Assembly (NCBI GenBank): GCA_964387795.1
Contig: CAYLYP010000080.1
Span: 1-14,196, forward strand
Reading direction: 5' to 3'
Origin: CAYLYP01 sp964387795
GTDB taxonomy: Bacteria > Bacteroidota > Bacteroidia > Bacteroidales > UBA7960
DNA length: 14,196 nt
Shown here in pieces: positions 7,323 to 14,196 of the stretch (its first letter is position 1; each line of letters begins with the position of its first letter). Below the pieces are notes generated by a model, which saw only the letters and a program-made list of their open reading frames with translations, did not search any database and was not told where the DNA came from. Both the position numbers and the translations under genes were made by a program.

Positions 7323-7364
7323 CAAAAAAAAAGGAAAATTGCACCGGAAAGACCGGTGCAATTT
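7323..7364 (-). terminator. Rho-independent terminator between kamA and kamB
   Basis: A perfect 12-bp inverted repeat, AAATTGCACCGG (7336-7347) with its complement at 7353-7364, has a 5-base loop. On the minus strand it is followed by CC and an unbroken run of ten T (complement of 7323-7332). It starts 10 bases after the kamA stop. Only about 32 bases remain before the kamB ATG, and no clear promoter is seen there. Confidence 0.92.
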
Positions 7365-7374
7365 ATCATTTTAA

Positions 7375-8634
7375 TTATTTATGGTGATTCCTCTTTTTAC
7401 GTGTGAGGTTTTCAGGCTCAATAGAAAGCTGGTCCCCATGCATCAATCCGGCAATACCATCTTCGACCGGGCGCTTCTTACAATCTTCGCACTGGCACTC
7501 ATTTTTATAATCAGTTGGCTCAGTGTAAGTGGTAATCACACCTTCAAAATTGCGAAGGATAATCCTGCCCGGCATTTGAGAAATGACATACTGGGGCATC
7601 ACAGGAGTTTTTCCGCCACCACCAGGAGCATCAACAACAAATGTTGGAACAGCATAACCAGAAGTATGTCCCCTTAAACTTTCAATGATTTCGATCCCTT
7701 TAGAAACAGGGGTCCTGAAATGTTCAAGGCCCATAGAGAGGTCACATTGATAGATATAATAAGGGCGGACACGCATCATCACAAGATTGTGAACCAATTT
7801 CTTCATGATAAATGGGCAGTCATTCACCCCACGAAGCAATACAGACTGGTTTCCAAGAGGGACACCGGCATCAGCTAATCTGGCACAGGCTTCAATACTC
7901 TCGGGAGTAACTTCATTTGAGTGGTTAAAATGGGTATTTAACCAAACAGGGTGATATTTCTTCAGCATATTCACCAAATCATGGGTAATACGTTGAGGAA
8001 GGACAACCGGGGTACGGCTACCAATGCGGATAATTTCAACATGAGGTATAGCACGAAGCCTGGAGATTATATCCTCTAACACTTTATCGCTCACAAGAAG
8101 TGCATCGCCCCCTGATAATAATACATCCCTTACTTCAGGATGATTTGCAATATATTCAATCCCTTTATCAATGTTATCCTTAGGGGTTGCAGCATCCTTT
8201 TGTCCGGCAAACCTTCTACGGGTGCAATGTCTGCAATACATAGAACACATGTCTGTAATCAGGAATAGTACCCGATCGGGATAGCGGTGTGTGAGCCCGG
8301 GAACCGGTGAATCACCATCTTCGTGAAGAGGGTCAAGCAAATCAGCAGGAGAGACATGGGTCTCGGCGGCTGAAGGGATTGCTTGTTTTCTTACAGGACA
8401 GTTAGGGTTATTGGGATCAATAAGTGAAAGGTAGTATGGAGTAATTGCCATACGCAATGTCTGGAGCGATTTTCGAATGCCTTCCTCCTCTTCTGTCGTA
8501 AGATTGATGAATTTCTTCAACTCATCAATGGTTTCGATACGATTGCGGACTTGCCATTTCCAATCATTCCACTCGTTATCTGTTACGTTTGGAAAAAATT
8601 CCTTACGTCGGCTTTTATTCTCGGTGTTAAACAT
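7375..8634 (-). CDS. kamA: Lysine 2,3-aminomutase
   Basis: 419 residues. A radical-AdoMet, PLP-dependent enzyme that converts L-lysine to L-beta-lysine, the first step of the pathway. The [4Fe-4S] motif is CSMYCRHC (Cys130, Cys134, Cys137). The PLP lysine is Lys342 in GGGGKTPVMP. Asp298 and Asp335 match the aspartates that hold the substrate alpha-amino group. Cys273, Cys380, Cys382 and Cys385 match the zinc site. All of these are shifted by exactly five from the Clostridium subterminale enzyme. Because the C-terminal zinc cysteines are present, this is the fermentative KamA type, not an EpmB-type short paralogue. The ATG overlaps the end of the upstream kdd gene by 8 bases, which suggests translational coupling. 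It is the last gene of the first lysine unit, followed by a strong terminator. Oxygen-sensitive chemistry implies an anaerobe. Confidence 0.97.
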   Translation of the reverse strand: MFNTENKSRRKEFFPNVTDNEWNDWKWQVRNRIETIDELKKFINLTTEEEEGIRKSLQTLRMAITPYYLSLIDPNNPNCPVRKQAIPSAAETHVSPADLLDPLHEDGDSPVPGLTHRYPDRVLFLITDMCSMYCRHCTRRRFAGQKDAATPKDNIDKGIEYIANHPEVRDVLLSGGDALLVSDKVLEDIISRLRAIPHVEIIRIGSRTPVVLPQRITHDLVNMLKKYHPVWLNTHFNHSNEVTPESIEACARLADAGVPLGNQSVLLRGVNDCPFIMKKLVHNLVMMRVRPYYIYQCDLSMGLEHFRTPVSKGIEIIESLRGHTSGYAVPTFVVDAPGGGGKTPVMPQYVISQMPGRIILRNFEGVITTYTEPTDYKNECQCEDCKKRPVEDGIAGLMHGDQLSIEPENLTRKKRNHHK

Positions 8635-9661
8635 AAAGCTTGTTAAATAAATTTCGAATGTCTTCCGATTCTCTAATAATGCTTAGCGTAAGGTCGGCAT
8701 GCCCCTTGGCATAACCATTTCCAACAATCAAATGGATATCCTTTCCAACACCTTCAGCACCAAGGGCAGCCTTGGTAAATGAAGTTGCCATGGAGAAGAA
8801 ATAAACACAGCCACTATCTTTTGTTACAAGGATAGATGTCATTTCTGTAGAAGGGACATTGACGTTATTAATAGTAACATCACATCCCTGCTCACCGGTA
8901 ATTGCAATTACCTTATTATACACATCCATCACATCAGTTGCATCAGCAACAATAACATGTGTTGCAAGTTTCATGTCGATAATACGTTGGGCATTCGATT
9001 GAGAATACTCAACAACTATCACTTTACCTGTAGGGCCAGCATTTTTCATTGCCTGATAGCAACATAAAACGCCGGATTTACCGCCACCACCAATGATACA
9101 AACGGTATTGCCTTTTTTAACGAGGCGTTCGACCTGAGCAGGTGCTCCGGCAACATCGAGTGCAGCCAGAGCAAGTTTTTCAGGGATATCATTAGGTAAA
9201 ACAGCATAAATCCCACTTGCAAAAAGTATCGCCTGTGCTTCCACATCAACCTGGTCGTTATGGAAGTTTACACTAAGAACCTTGGATATTTTCAAGGGAG
9301 TTAATGAGAGGGAAACAAGAGTAGCAATTGTATCACCAACGTGCAACTTTTTATCGGGGAAGTTGGGGCCTATTTCTTTAACAGTCCCAATCAACATACC
9401 ACCCGAGCCGGTAACGGGGTTTTGCATTTTACCACGTTCGTTGACAATAGATACAATCATCTCCTCCATAGCCTGAATGTTACCATGGCAGGCAGCTTTG
9501 ATCTGTGTAAAGCTGGCTGAATCAATATTGAGCGTTTTTACATCGATAAGTATTTCATTATCGTAAATGCTCATTGTGTTATCCAGCTTTAAGGCAGGTT
9601 GAGGCAATGTTCCTTTAGGCTCAAGAACTCTGTGGGTTCCAAATCTGCAACCTTTCTTCAT
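8627..9661 (-). CDS. kdd: L-erythro-3,5-diaminohexanoate dehydrogenase, paralogue next to kamA
   Basis: 344 residues. The Kdd family oxidatively deaminates 3,5-diaminohexanoate to 3-keto-5-aminohexanoate with a nicotinamide cofactor. The N-terminal MKKGCRFGTHRVLEPKGTLP and the segment LNIDSASFTQI are characteristic. The Rossmann domain has IIGGGGKSG (189-197). The second strand ends KVIVVEYSQ, placing Glu218 where NAD-type dehydrogenases usually bind the adenosine ribose. The strongest stretch, TEMTSIL to FFSMATSFTKAALGAEGVG, is shared with the upstream copy. It is a tandem, clearly diverged paralogue of the gene at 9703-10743: over half of positions are identical by eye, with one-residue indels. 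It lies 41 bases downstream of that gene, and its stop overlaps the kamA start. Either copy may be the main Kdd. The Glu at the cofactor site makes this one a good candidate for NAD use. Confidence 0.9.
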   Translation of the reverse strand: MKKGCRFGTHRVLEPKGTLPQPALKLDNTMSIYDNEILIDVKTLNIDSASFTQIKAACHGNIQAMEEMIVSIVNERGKMQNPVTGSGGMLIGTVKEIGPNFPDKKLHVGDTIATLVSLSLTPLKISKVLSVNFHNDQVDVEAQAILFASGIYAVLPNDIPEKLALAALDVAGAPAQVERLVKKGNTVCIIGGGGKSGVLCCYQAMKNAGPTGKVIVVEYSQSNAQRIIDMKLATHVIVADATDVMDVYNKVIAITGEQGCDVTINNVNVPSTEMTSILVTKDSGCVYFFSMATSFTKAALGAEGVGKDIHLIVGNGYAKGHADLTLSIIRESEDIRNLFNKLYV

Positions 9662-9702
9662 TCAAAAAGATCAATTAGTTAATGAATTACGAAAGATTAT
9701 AA

Positions 9703-10743
9703 TTATGCATATAATTCAGTGAAAACCTTGCGCAGGGATTCACATTCGCGAAGTATCTGGAGGGTAATTTCAGCATGGCCCCTTGTGTATCCGTTACCAA
9801 CAATCATAGTAACATCGCTGCCAACGCCTTCAGCGCCCAAAGCTGCTTTAGTAAAGCTTGTTGCCATCGAGAAGAAATAAACAAGGCCATCATTTTTAGT
9901 GCAAAGGATACTTGTCATTTCAGTATCAGGGACATTCACATTGTTGATAGTAATATCAGCCATTTCGCCATTAGTCAGTTCGCTGATTTTTTCAACCATT
10001 CCAACAGGGTCATTGGCATTTCCTGCAAATACGACATCACAAAAACCTAATTTTTCAAGACGTTCGGTAGATTTCTGGCTGTGGCACATACCAATAACCT
10101 TACCTGTTACGCCAACACGTTTTTTAGCTTCATAGCAGCAAAGCATACCTGATTTACCACCTGCACCGATAATTAATACGATGTCACCAGGTTTGCAAAG
10201 TTTAGCTGTTTGAGCAGGGGCACCAGCCACATCCAAAGCAGATAAAGCCAGTTTCTCAGGCATATCAGCAGGGATTTTGGCATAAATACCAGTTTCAAAA
10301 AGAATTGCTTTACCATCAATATCCACCTGGTCAACATCAGCACGGATTTCTTTAATTTTATCAATGCGCAATGGAGTAAGTGACAATGATACAAGTGTAG
10401 CAATTTTATCACCCACTTTAAGGTCAGTTTTTCCAATCAGGGCATCCCCAATTTTCTCAACAGTACCAAGCAGCATACCGCCTGAGCCAGTCCATGGATT
10501 ACGATGTTTCCCTTGTTTGGCAACAATGTCCATCATAATCTCAGCGATCTTTTTGTGGTCACCATTGGCACGTGCTTCAATATCAGTAAAAGAAGCAGAG
10601 TCAATGTTAAGTGTTTGAACATCGATAAGGATCTCATTATCATAGATCTCATCCATGTTGTTATCAATTTTATTTGCAGGTTGTGGCAAAACACCCTTAG
10701 GCTCAATTACCCTATGGGTGCCAAATTTGTTACCTTTTTTCAT
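9703..10743 (-). CDS. kdd: L-erythro-3,5-diaminohexanoate dehydrogenase, paralogue next to kce
   Basis: 346 residues, full length for the family, with the same N-terminus (MKKGNKFGTHRVIEPKGVLP) and conserved core as its downstream paralogue. The Rossmann motif is IIGAGGKSG (191-199). The second strand reads KVIGMCHSQKS, so Cys220 stands where the paralogue has an acidic residue. This absence could alter NAD versus NADP preference, which is inference. Substrate-region blocks TGSGGM (85-90), VSLSLTPL (118-125), ALDVAGAPAQ (169-178) and INNVNVP (266-272) are intact, so both copies look functional. It follows kce by 32 bases and precedes the second copy by 41 bases. Direct neighbourhood to kce is consistent with the canonical 3,5-diaminohexanoate role, but a related diamino acid is possible. 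Confidence 0.92.
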   Translation of the reverse strand: MKKGNKFGTHRVIEPKGVLPQPANKIDNNMDEIYDNEILIDVQTLNIDSASFTDIEARANGDHKKIAEIMMDIVAKQGKHRNPWTGSGGMLLGTVEKIGDALIGKTDLKVGDKIATLVSLSLTPLRIDKIKEIRADVDQVDIDGKAILFETGIYAKIPADMPEKLALSALDVAGAPAQTAKLCKPGDIVLIIGAGGKSGMLCCYEAKKRVGVTGKVIGMCHSQKSTERLEKLGFCDVVFAGNANDPVGMVEKISELTNGEMADITINNVNVPDTEMTSILCTKNDGLVYFFSMATSFTKAALGAEGVGSDVTMIVGNGYTRGHAEITLQILRECESLRKVFTELYA

Positions 10744-10775
10744 ATAGTTTGTTGAGTTGATTTGTTATTGATTGT

Positions 10776-11594
10776 TTATTTTAATCCAAGTATTACACGT
10801 GCTTCAGCAGAAGTAGCAACATCACGTCCTAATTCTTTAGCCAAACGGACTACTCTTGCAACAAGCTCTCCATTTGATTTTGCAAGCACTCCCTTGTCAA
10901 GGAAAAGGTTATCCTCAAAACCTACCCTTACATGTCCACCCATCACGATAGCAGGGGCAGCAAGGCTAAACTCATTACGACCAATACCGGTGGCAGTCCA
11001 TGTTGAACCGGCAGGTATGGCATTCACCAGCCAAACAAGGTTACCAACAGTAGCAGATGTACAACCAGGAACACCCAATACAAAGTTGAATTGCATAGGG
11101 GCACCAGGTACCTGGCCTTTTCTGGCCATGTTGAGGATTGTATCTAAGTGGCCCATTTCGAAGCACTCATACTCAGGTTTGATATGATTTTCGATCATAC
11201 GTTTACCAAAAGCACGCATCATGGGCATTGTATTTTCAAATACTTCATCGCCAAAGTTGCAGGTACCACAATCAAGAGTAGCCATTTCTATAGGCAATTC
11301 AGTAGGTTGAAGGCGTTCTTCAGCAGTCATGCCAACAGCACCACCTGTTGAAGGGATAATAATAACATCAGGGCAAACTTTAAGGATTGCATCTATACAT
11401 TCCTTGAAACGGGCTTTATCCTGGGTTGGAGTGCCATCATCCCTGCGCACATGTAGGTGAACAATAGCTGCACCAGCATCAACTGCCGACTTGGCTTCCC
11501 TGACAATCTCCTCAACAGTATAAGGCACTGCAGGATTCTGTTCTTTTGTTACCTCTGCGCCACAAATAGCTGCGGTAATAATTAATTTATCCAT
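10776..11594 (-). CDS. kce: 3-keto-5-aminohexanoate cleavage enzyme
   Basis: 272 residues. A zinc enzyme (BKACE/DUF849 family, TIM barrel) that converts 3-keto-5-aminohexanoate plus acetyl-CoA to acetoacetate and L-3-aminobutyryl-CoA. Glu14 in CGAEVTKE, His46 and His48 in HLHVR, Ser82 in STGG and Thr106 coincide in number with active-site residues of the Cloacimonas acidaminovorans enzyme. Arg223, Glu227 and Asp228 in VRVGFEDN match its Arg226, Glu230 and Asp231 with a three-residue offset. The complete Zn site (two His, one Glu) and the substrate-holding residues therefore suggest true Kce specificity and not another BKACE subtype. It lies 11 bases after kal and 32 before kdd, within one unit. 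Confidence 0.96.
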   Translation of the reverse strand: MDKLIITAAICGAEVTKEQNPAVPYTVEEIVREAKSAVDAGAAIVHLHVRRDDGTPTQDKARFKECIDAILKVCPDVIIIPSTGGAVGMTAEERLQPTELPIEMATLDCGTCNFGDEVFENTMPMMRAFGKRMIENHIKPEYECFEMGHLDTILNMARKGQVPGAPMQFNFVLGVPGCTSATVGNLVWLVNAIPAGSTWTATGIGRNEFSLAAPAIVMGGHVRVGFEDNLFLDKGVLAKSNGELVARVVRLAKELGRDVATSAEARVILGLK

Positions 11595-11605
11595 GGTATC
11601 TTGCT

Positions 11606-11995
11606 TTATTTACGTTGACAATTTTTAGGGACCACACAGGTGCCACTGGCACGGCAAACGACTATTGGTTCTGCCAACAGGTCGGCTGCTGAATCAGAAA
11701 TATCAGGACGGGGCACAATAACTTTTCTTGCCTCAAATGTCATCTTTCTGGATGAATTTCCAACATTTGTTATCTCACCGGTTGCTTCAATAAAATCACC
11801 GGCATAAACGGGTGCCATAAACTCAACAGCATCATAAGCTTTGAAAAGCCCTTCGTCACCATCATTTCTGATTAACAATTCAGTAGCTACATCACCAAAA
11901 AGCTGGAGCATCTTAGCCCCATCAACCAGGTTTCCGCCATAATGAGCATCATGTGAGCTCATCCTTACCCTTATCAATACTTTACTTTGATCCAT
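11606..11995 (-). CDS. kal: L-3-aminobutyryl-CoA ammonia lyase
   Basis: 129 residues, a single hotdog-fold domain of the usual size. It removes ammonia from 3-aminobutyryl-CoA to give crotonyl-CoA. Characteristic segments are the N-terminal RVRMSSHDAHYGGNLVDGA (residues 9-27) and the later EFMAPVYAGDFIEATGEI, followed by RKMTFEARKV, which give the thioesterase/dehydratase-like hotdog pattern. The tight placement between atoD (15 bases upstream) and kce (11 bases downstream) supports the assignment over a generic thioesterase. Confidence 0.9.
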   Translation of the reverse strand: MDQSKVLIRVRMSSHDAHYGGNLVDGAKMLQLFGDVATELLIRNDGDEGLFKAYDAVEFMAPVYAGDFIEATGEITNVGNSSRKMTFEARKVIVPRPDISDSAADLLAEPIVVCRASGTCVVPKNCQRK

Positions 11996-12010
11996 ATCTC
12001 GATTCTTTGA

Positions 12011-12661
12011 TTATTTTTTCACTATATGAGTTACAAATACAGATTGTGTCCTAACGTTTTCAGGTTCAATCTGACCAACTTCTACAATCTCTTCGGGCTC
12101 TACAATAACAACATCAGCAGCAGTAGCCATGATTGGGTTAAAATTCTGGGTAGAACCTTTATAAACCAAATTACCAATAGTATCAGAAATGCTGGCGCCA
12201 AGCAATGCGATATCAGCATGCAGGGGCATTTCTAAGATATAATCCTTACCATCAACCTTAATGATTTGCTTGCCTTCCTCTACGATTGTGCCAATCCCGG
12301 TAGGGGTAAGAAAACCACCAATACCGGCACCAGCGCACCTGATACGTTCAGCCAGGGTTCCCTGAGGGTTGAACTCAATCGTAATCTCTTTATTGTTTAA
12401 TTGTTCAATGGTACAAGGATTTGTCCCAATATGAGAAGTAATAACTTTTTTCACCTTTTTATTTGCAATAAGCAAACCAATGCCCTTATCAGGGAAACCT
12501 GTATCATTACATATTATCGTCAAGTTTTTAACATCTGATTCAACAATTTTTGCGATGATGCTGTTAGGACTGCCAACAGCCAAAAAACCACCTATCATGA
12601 CAGTCATGCCATCTTTAACCATTGATACAGCCTGATCAACTGAAATAAACTTATTCTTCAT
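12011..12661 (-). CDS. atoD: Acetoacetate CoA-transferase alpha subunit
   Basis: 216 residues, normal for the alpha (A) subunit of class I CoA-transferases. The glycine-rich MIGGFLAVGSPNSII near residues 22-36 and GTLAERIRCAGAGIGGFLTPTGIGT near 101-125 are diagnostic, as is the central DIALLGASISDTIGNL. In lysine fermentation the enzyme would transfer CoA from butyryl-CoA to acetoacetate (or acetate). The catalytic glutamate lies on the beta subunit (AtoA), which is not in this window: the next gene is kal. It is the first gene of the lysine unit, with a leader of about 117 bases after the predicted promoter. Confidence 0.93.
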   Translation of the reverse strand: MKNKFISVDQAVSMVKDGMTVMIGGFLAVGSPNSIIAKIVESDVKNLTIICNDTGFPDKGIGLLIANKKVKKVITSHIGTNPCTIEQLNNKEITIEFNPQGTLAERIRCAGAGIGGFLTPTGIGTIVEEGKQIIKVDGKDYILEMPLHADIALLGASISDTIGNLVYKGSTQNFNPIMATAADVVIVEPEEIVEVGQIEPENVRTQSVFVTHIVKK

Positions 12662-12784
12662 GTTTAAATTCCTTTAAATTAGAAACTTTAGCTAATGACC
12701 TTACAGAACAGTATTATTTTTTTTCTGTTTGTCAGTTAAGCATCATTATTTCAAATAAATAAAAAAGACAATGCTCAACCCGTG

Positions 12785-12820
12785 CAAATATACAATATAA
12801 TTCATAAACACTTATGAAAA
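12785..12820 (-). promoter_or_regulatory. Predicted Bacteroidota-type promoter of the atoD-kal-kce-kdd-kdd-kamA unit
   Basis: On the minus strand TATATTTG (12792-12785) matches the -7 consensus TAnnTTTG exactly. A weaker TTTTC at 12820-12816 stands 23 bases upstream, compared with the usual TTTG at about 19-21. Transcription would begin near 12778. It is the only such -7 match I found in this spacer, and it lies downstream of the etfA terminator. Confidence 0.6.
12801..12818. promoter_or_regulatory. Perfect inverted repeat, candidate operator
   Basis: TTCATAA, spacer ACAC, TTATGAA: a 7-bp perfect palindrome with a 4-base gap. It sits between the -7 element and the upstream -33 region of the predicted promoter, where a bound regulator would block or modulate RNA polymerase. 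The 7-4-7 layout suits a dimeric regulator. AT-richness means chance occurrence cannot be excluded. Confidence 0.45.
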
Positions 12821-12894
12821 CAACCAGCCAAAATTTTTGACATCAAAACAGCGGGGCTGAAAATATCAATGGTATGATATTATGAAAGATATCC

Positions 12895-12946
12895 AAAAAA
12901 AAATATATGCAAAGCCCCGGGATTTCTCCCAGGGCTTTGCATATAT
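12895..12946 (-). terminator. Rho-independent terminator after etfA
   Basis: A 15-bp stem (12903-12917 with 12932-12946) is continued, after one mismatch, by GGGA/TCCC closing a TTTC loop (12923-12926). On the minus strand it is followed by nine T (complement of 12895-12903). It begins 7 bases after the etfA stop and separates the etf unit from the lysine unit. Confidence 0.95.
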
Positions 12947-12952
12947 ATCAAA

Positions 12953-13954
12953 TTAATGTTGTTTTTTTAAGCGCTCGTTAAGTTGTTTCACAATCAATTT
13001 AGCATCACCAACAATGCCCAGGTCTGCCACCTGAAAGATTGGGGCATATTTGTCCTTATTGATTGCAACAATATAACCGGATTCTTCCATCCCAGCAAGG
13101 TGTTGGATAGCACCAGAAATACCGACAGCAAAATACAGATCAGGCCTAACTGTTTTACCGGTTTGTCCAACCTGCCTGTCATGAGGGAAAACTCCTGCAT
13201 CAACTACTGCTCTTGATGCAGATACCTGAGCATTAAGCGTTTCAGCAAGATTGCTAACAGCATTGATCCCTTCTTCGCTACACATACCCCTGCCACAGGA
13301 GATTAATATCTTAGCCTCGCTAATGTCAACCATTTCGCTTTTCTCTTTCACGCTGCTAAGCAGTTTTACCCTAAACTTGTCTTTATTAAAAGGTACTTCA
13401 AGCTTAATAACTTCGCCTTTTCTGTTTACATCAGCCAACAGGCTTTTCATCACGCCAGGGCGAACGGTACTCATCTGAGGGCGGTGTTCTTTACATACAA
13501 TGGTAGCCATCAGGTTGCCCCCAAAAGCAGGGCGTGTCATAAGAAATTCCTTTTCCTCTGATATTTCAAGTTTAGTACAATCAGCAGTCAGTCCTGTTCC
13601 AAGACGTGCAGAAATACGTGGGCCAAGATCCCTGCCAATAGTAGTTGCTCCAAACATCATGATATTTGGAAGGTATGTTTTTGTAATATGACAGACTGCC
13701 TGTGCATAAGGTTCTGTCAGGTAATCGTTCAGTTCTGGGGCATCGGCACAAAGCACAACATCAGCACCATGTGCAATCAGCATGCCTGCTTTATCGGCTA
13801 CATTGTGGCCAAGGAGCATCGCATACACCTTATCGTTTAACTGATCGGCCAAATCGCGGGCTTTCCCAATAAGCTCCAATGATACATTTTGAATCTCGCC
13901 TTTGCGTTGTTCAACAAAAACAAAAACGCCTTTATATGCAGATAATTCCATCAT
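12953..13954 (-). CDS. etfA: Electron transfer flavoprotein alpha subunit
   Basis: 333 residues. With EtfB it passes electrons to or from an acyl-CoA dehydrogenase, here most likely for crotonyl-CoA reduction to butyryl-CoA. The C-terminal FAD domain is complete: SASRAVVDAG (245-254), QVGQTGKTV (261-269), GISGAIQH (278-285), IVAINKD (295-301) and ADLGIVGD (310-317). The N-terminal half has the family RPAFGGNLMATI near 141-152. Two adjacent Met codons (13954 and 13951) make the start uncertain by one residue. It lies 8 bases after etfB. Whether this pair is a bifurcating Etf cannot be settled because EtfB is mostly outside. Confidence 0.95.
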   Translation of the reverse strand: MMELSAYKGVFVFVEQRKGEIQNVSLELIGKARDLADQLNDKVYAMLLGHNVADKAGMLIAHGADVVLCADAPELNDYLTEPYAQAVCHITKTYLPNIMMFGATTIGRDLGPRISARLGTGLTADCTKLEISEEKEFLMTRPAFGGNLMATIVCKEHRPQMSTVRPGVMKSLLADVNRKGEVIKLEVPFNKDKFRVKLLSSVKEKSEMVDISEAKILISCGRGMCSEEGINAVSNLAETLNAQVSASRAVVDAGVFPHDRQVGQTGKTVRPDLYFAVGISGAIQHLAGMEESGYIVAINKDKYAPIFQVADLGIVGDAKLIVKQLNERLKKQH

Positions 13955-13962
13955 GGTCTGAA

Positions 13963-14196
13963 TTAAATAATAAATTTTTCTTTGAGTTTGCTCATAATGA
14001 TGCCTGTTGCTTCGTTGGCATCAACTTCATAAAGCTCGCCAGCAGCCTTAACACCACGTGAGAATGCTTTGTGGACCCGTGTAGGGGAACCTTTTAAACC
14101 AAGTTTGCTCTCTTCAACATCAATTTGTTCAAATCCCCAAACTTCAACTTCTTTTTTATAGGACTCAATAATCCCGTTAACAGACATATAACGTGG
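13963..14196 (-). CDS. etfB: Electron transfer flavoprotein beta subunit (C-terminal end only)
   Basis: 77 residues are visible. They begin PRYMSVNGII, which is the usual PR(Y/F)(M/P) stretch well inside EtfB, followed by ESYKKEVEVW and LGLKGSPTRV, a characteristic EtfB C-terminal segment. An ATG at 14187 is internal, because the frame is open to the window edge and the residues before it fit the family. Co-transcribed with etfA (8-base spacing). The NAD-or-AMP-binding part that would tell bifurcating from classical Etf lies outside. Confidence 0.93.
   Translation of the reverse strand, partial: PRYMSVNGIIESYKKEVEVWGFEQIDVEESKLGLKGSPTRVHKAFSRGVKAAGELYEVDANEATGIIMSKLKEKFII

Noticed and set aside
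12662..12952. Possible B12 or lysine riboswitch upstream of the lysine unit, given the AdoCbl-dependent mutase
   Set aside because: The leader is only about 117 bases after the predicted start, and no B12-box-like GCCACTG or complex stem pattern is visible. No comparable leader exists before kamB either.
12953..13954. EtfA with VDAGV and ADLGIVGD in place of the commoner VDAGW and ADYGIVGD as a sign of altered FAD binding
   Set aside because: These positions vary among good EtfA proteins (human ETFA has Phe after VDAG), and all other FAD-binding blocks are intact.
1..14196. CRISPR arrays, tRNA or rRNA genes, transposases, phage or toxin-antitoxin genes
   Set aside because: None seen. The only direct repeats are the 22-bp duplication and the degenerate three-unit array, neither of which has spacer structure, and no mobile-element protein is present.

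Overview
The window looks like a scaffolded metagenome or draft assembly from an anaerobic, amino-acid-fermenting member of the Bacteroidota. It has two runs of exactly 100 N (1327-1426 and 6816-6915), AT-rich spacers, and one good Bacteroidota-type -7 promoter element (TAnnTTTG). It carries a lysine-to-butyrate/acetate gene cluster of the kind known from Fusobacterium, Porphyromonas and Clostridium. Every real gene I can support lies on the minus strand, so transcription runs from high to low coordinates. The host assignment is an inference from gene content and promoter style.

Right end to middle (14196 down to 3093): an etfB tail and etfA (electron-transfer flavoprotein) end at a strong terminator. 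A promoter region with a perfect 7-bp inverted repeat follows. The first lysine transcription unit is atoD - kal - kce - kdd - kdd - kamA. A second terminator lies after kamA. The second unit is kamB - kamC - kamD - kamE, ending at a third terminator. Together these encode L-lysine to L-beta-lysine (KamA), 5,6-amino shift (KamDE, B12/PLP, with KamB and KamC as probable maintenance factors), oxidative deamination (Kdd), cleavage with acetyl-CoA into acetoacetate and 3-aminobutyryl-CoA (Kce), and deamination to crotonyl-CoA (Kal). Crotonyl-CoA reduction would be served by Etf plus an acyl-CoA dehydrogenase outside the window. CoA transfer would be served by AtoD plus an AtoA that is not in the window. 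Catalytic residues of KamA, KamD, KamE and Kce match the characterised enzymes almost position for position.

Unusual points in this block are two divergent tandem kdd genes that differ at the cofactor-specificity position, the separation of the AdoMet-mutase unit from the B12-mutase unit by a terminator, and a CoA-transferase alpha subunit without its beta partner. The 100-N gap at 6816-6915 removes the end of kamB and the start of kamC.

Left part (3093 down to 1): an AT-rich intergenic stretch with degenerate repeats, an unrecognised small ORF, a decayed C-terminal half of a histone-deacetylase-family gene with an altered zinc site, the second 100-N gap, and two ATP-grasp (D-Ala-D-Ala ligase-like) genes. 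One of these has lost its start in the gap. The other begins with TTG and runs off the left edge. The long open frame that appears to span 827-1957 is a false fusion across the gap. I found no tRNA, rRNA, CRISPR array, transposase or B12 riboswitch.
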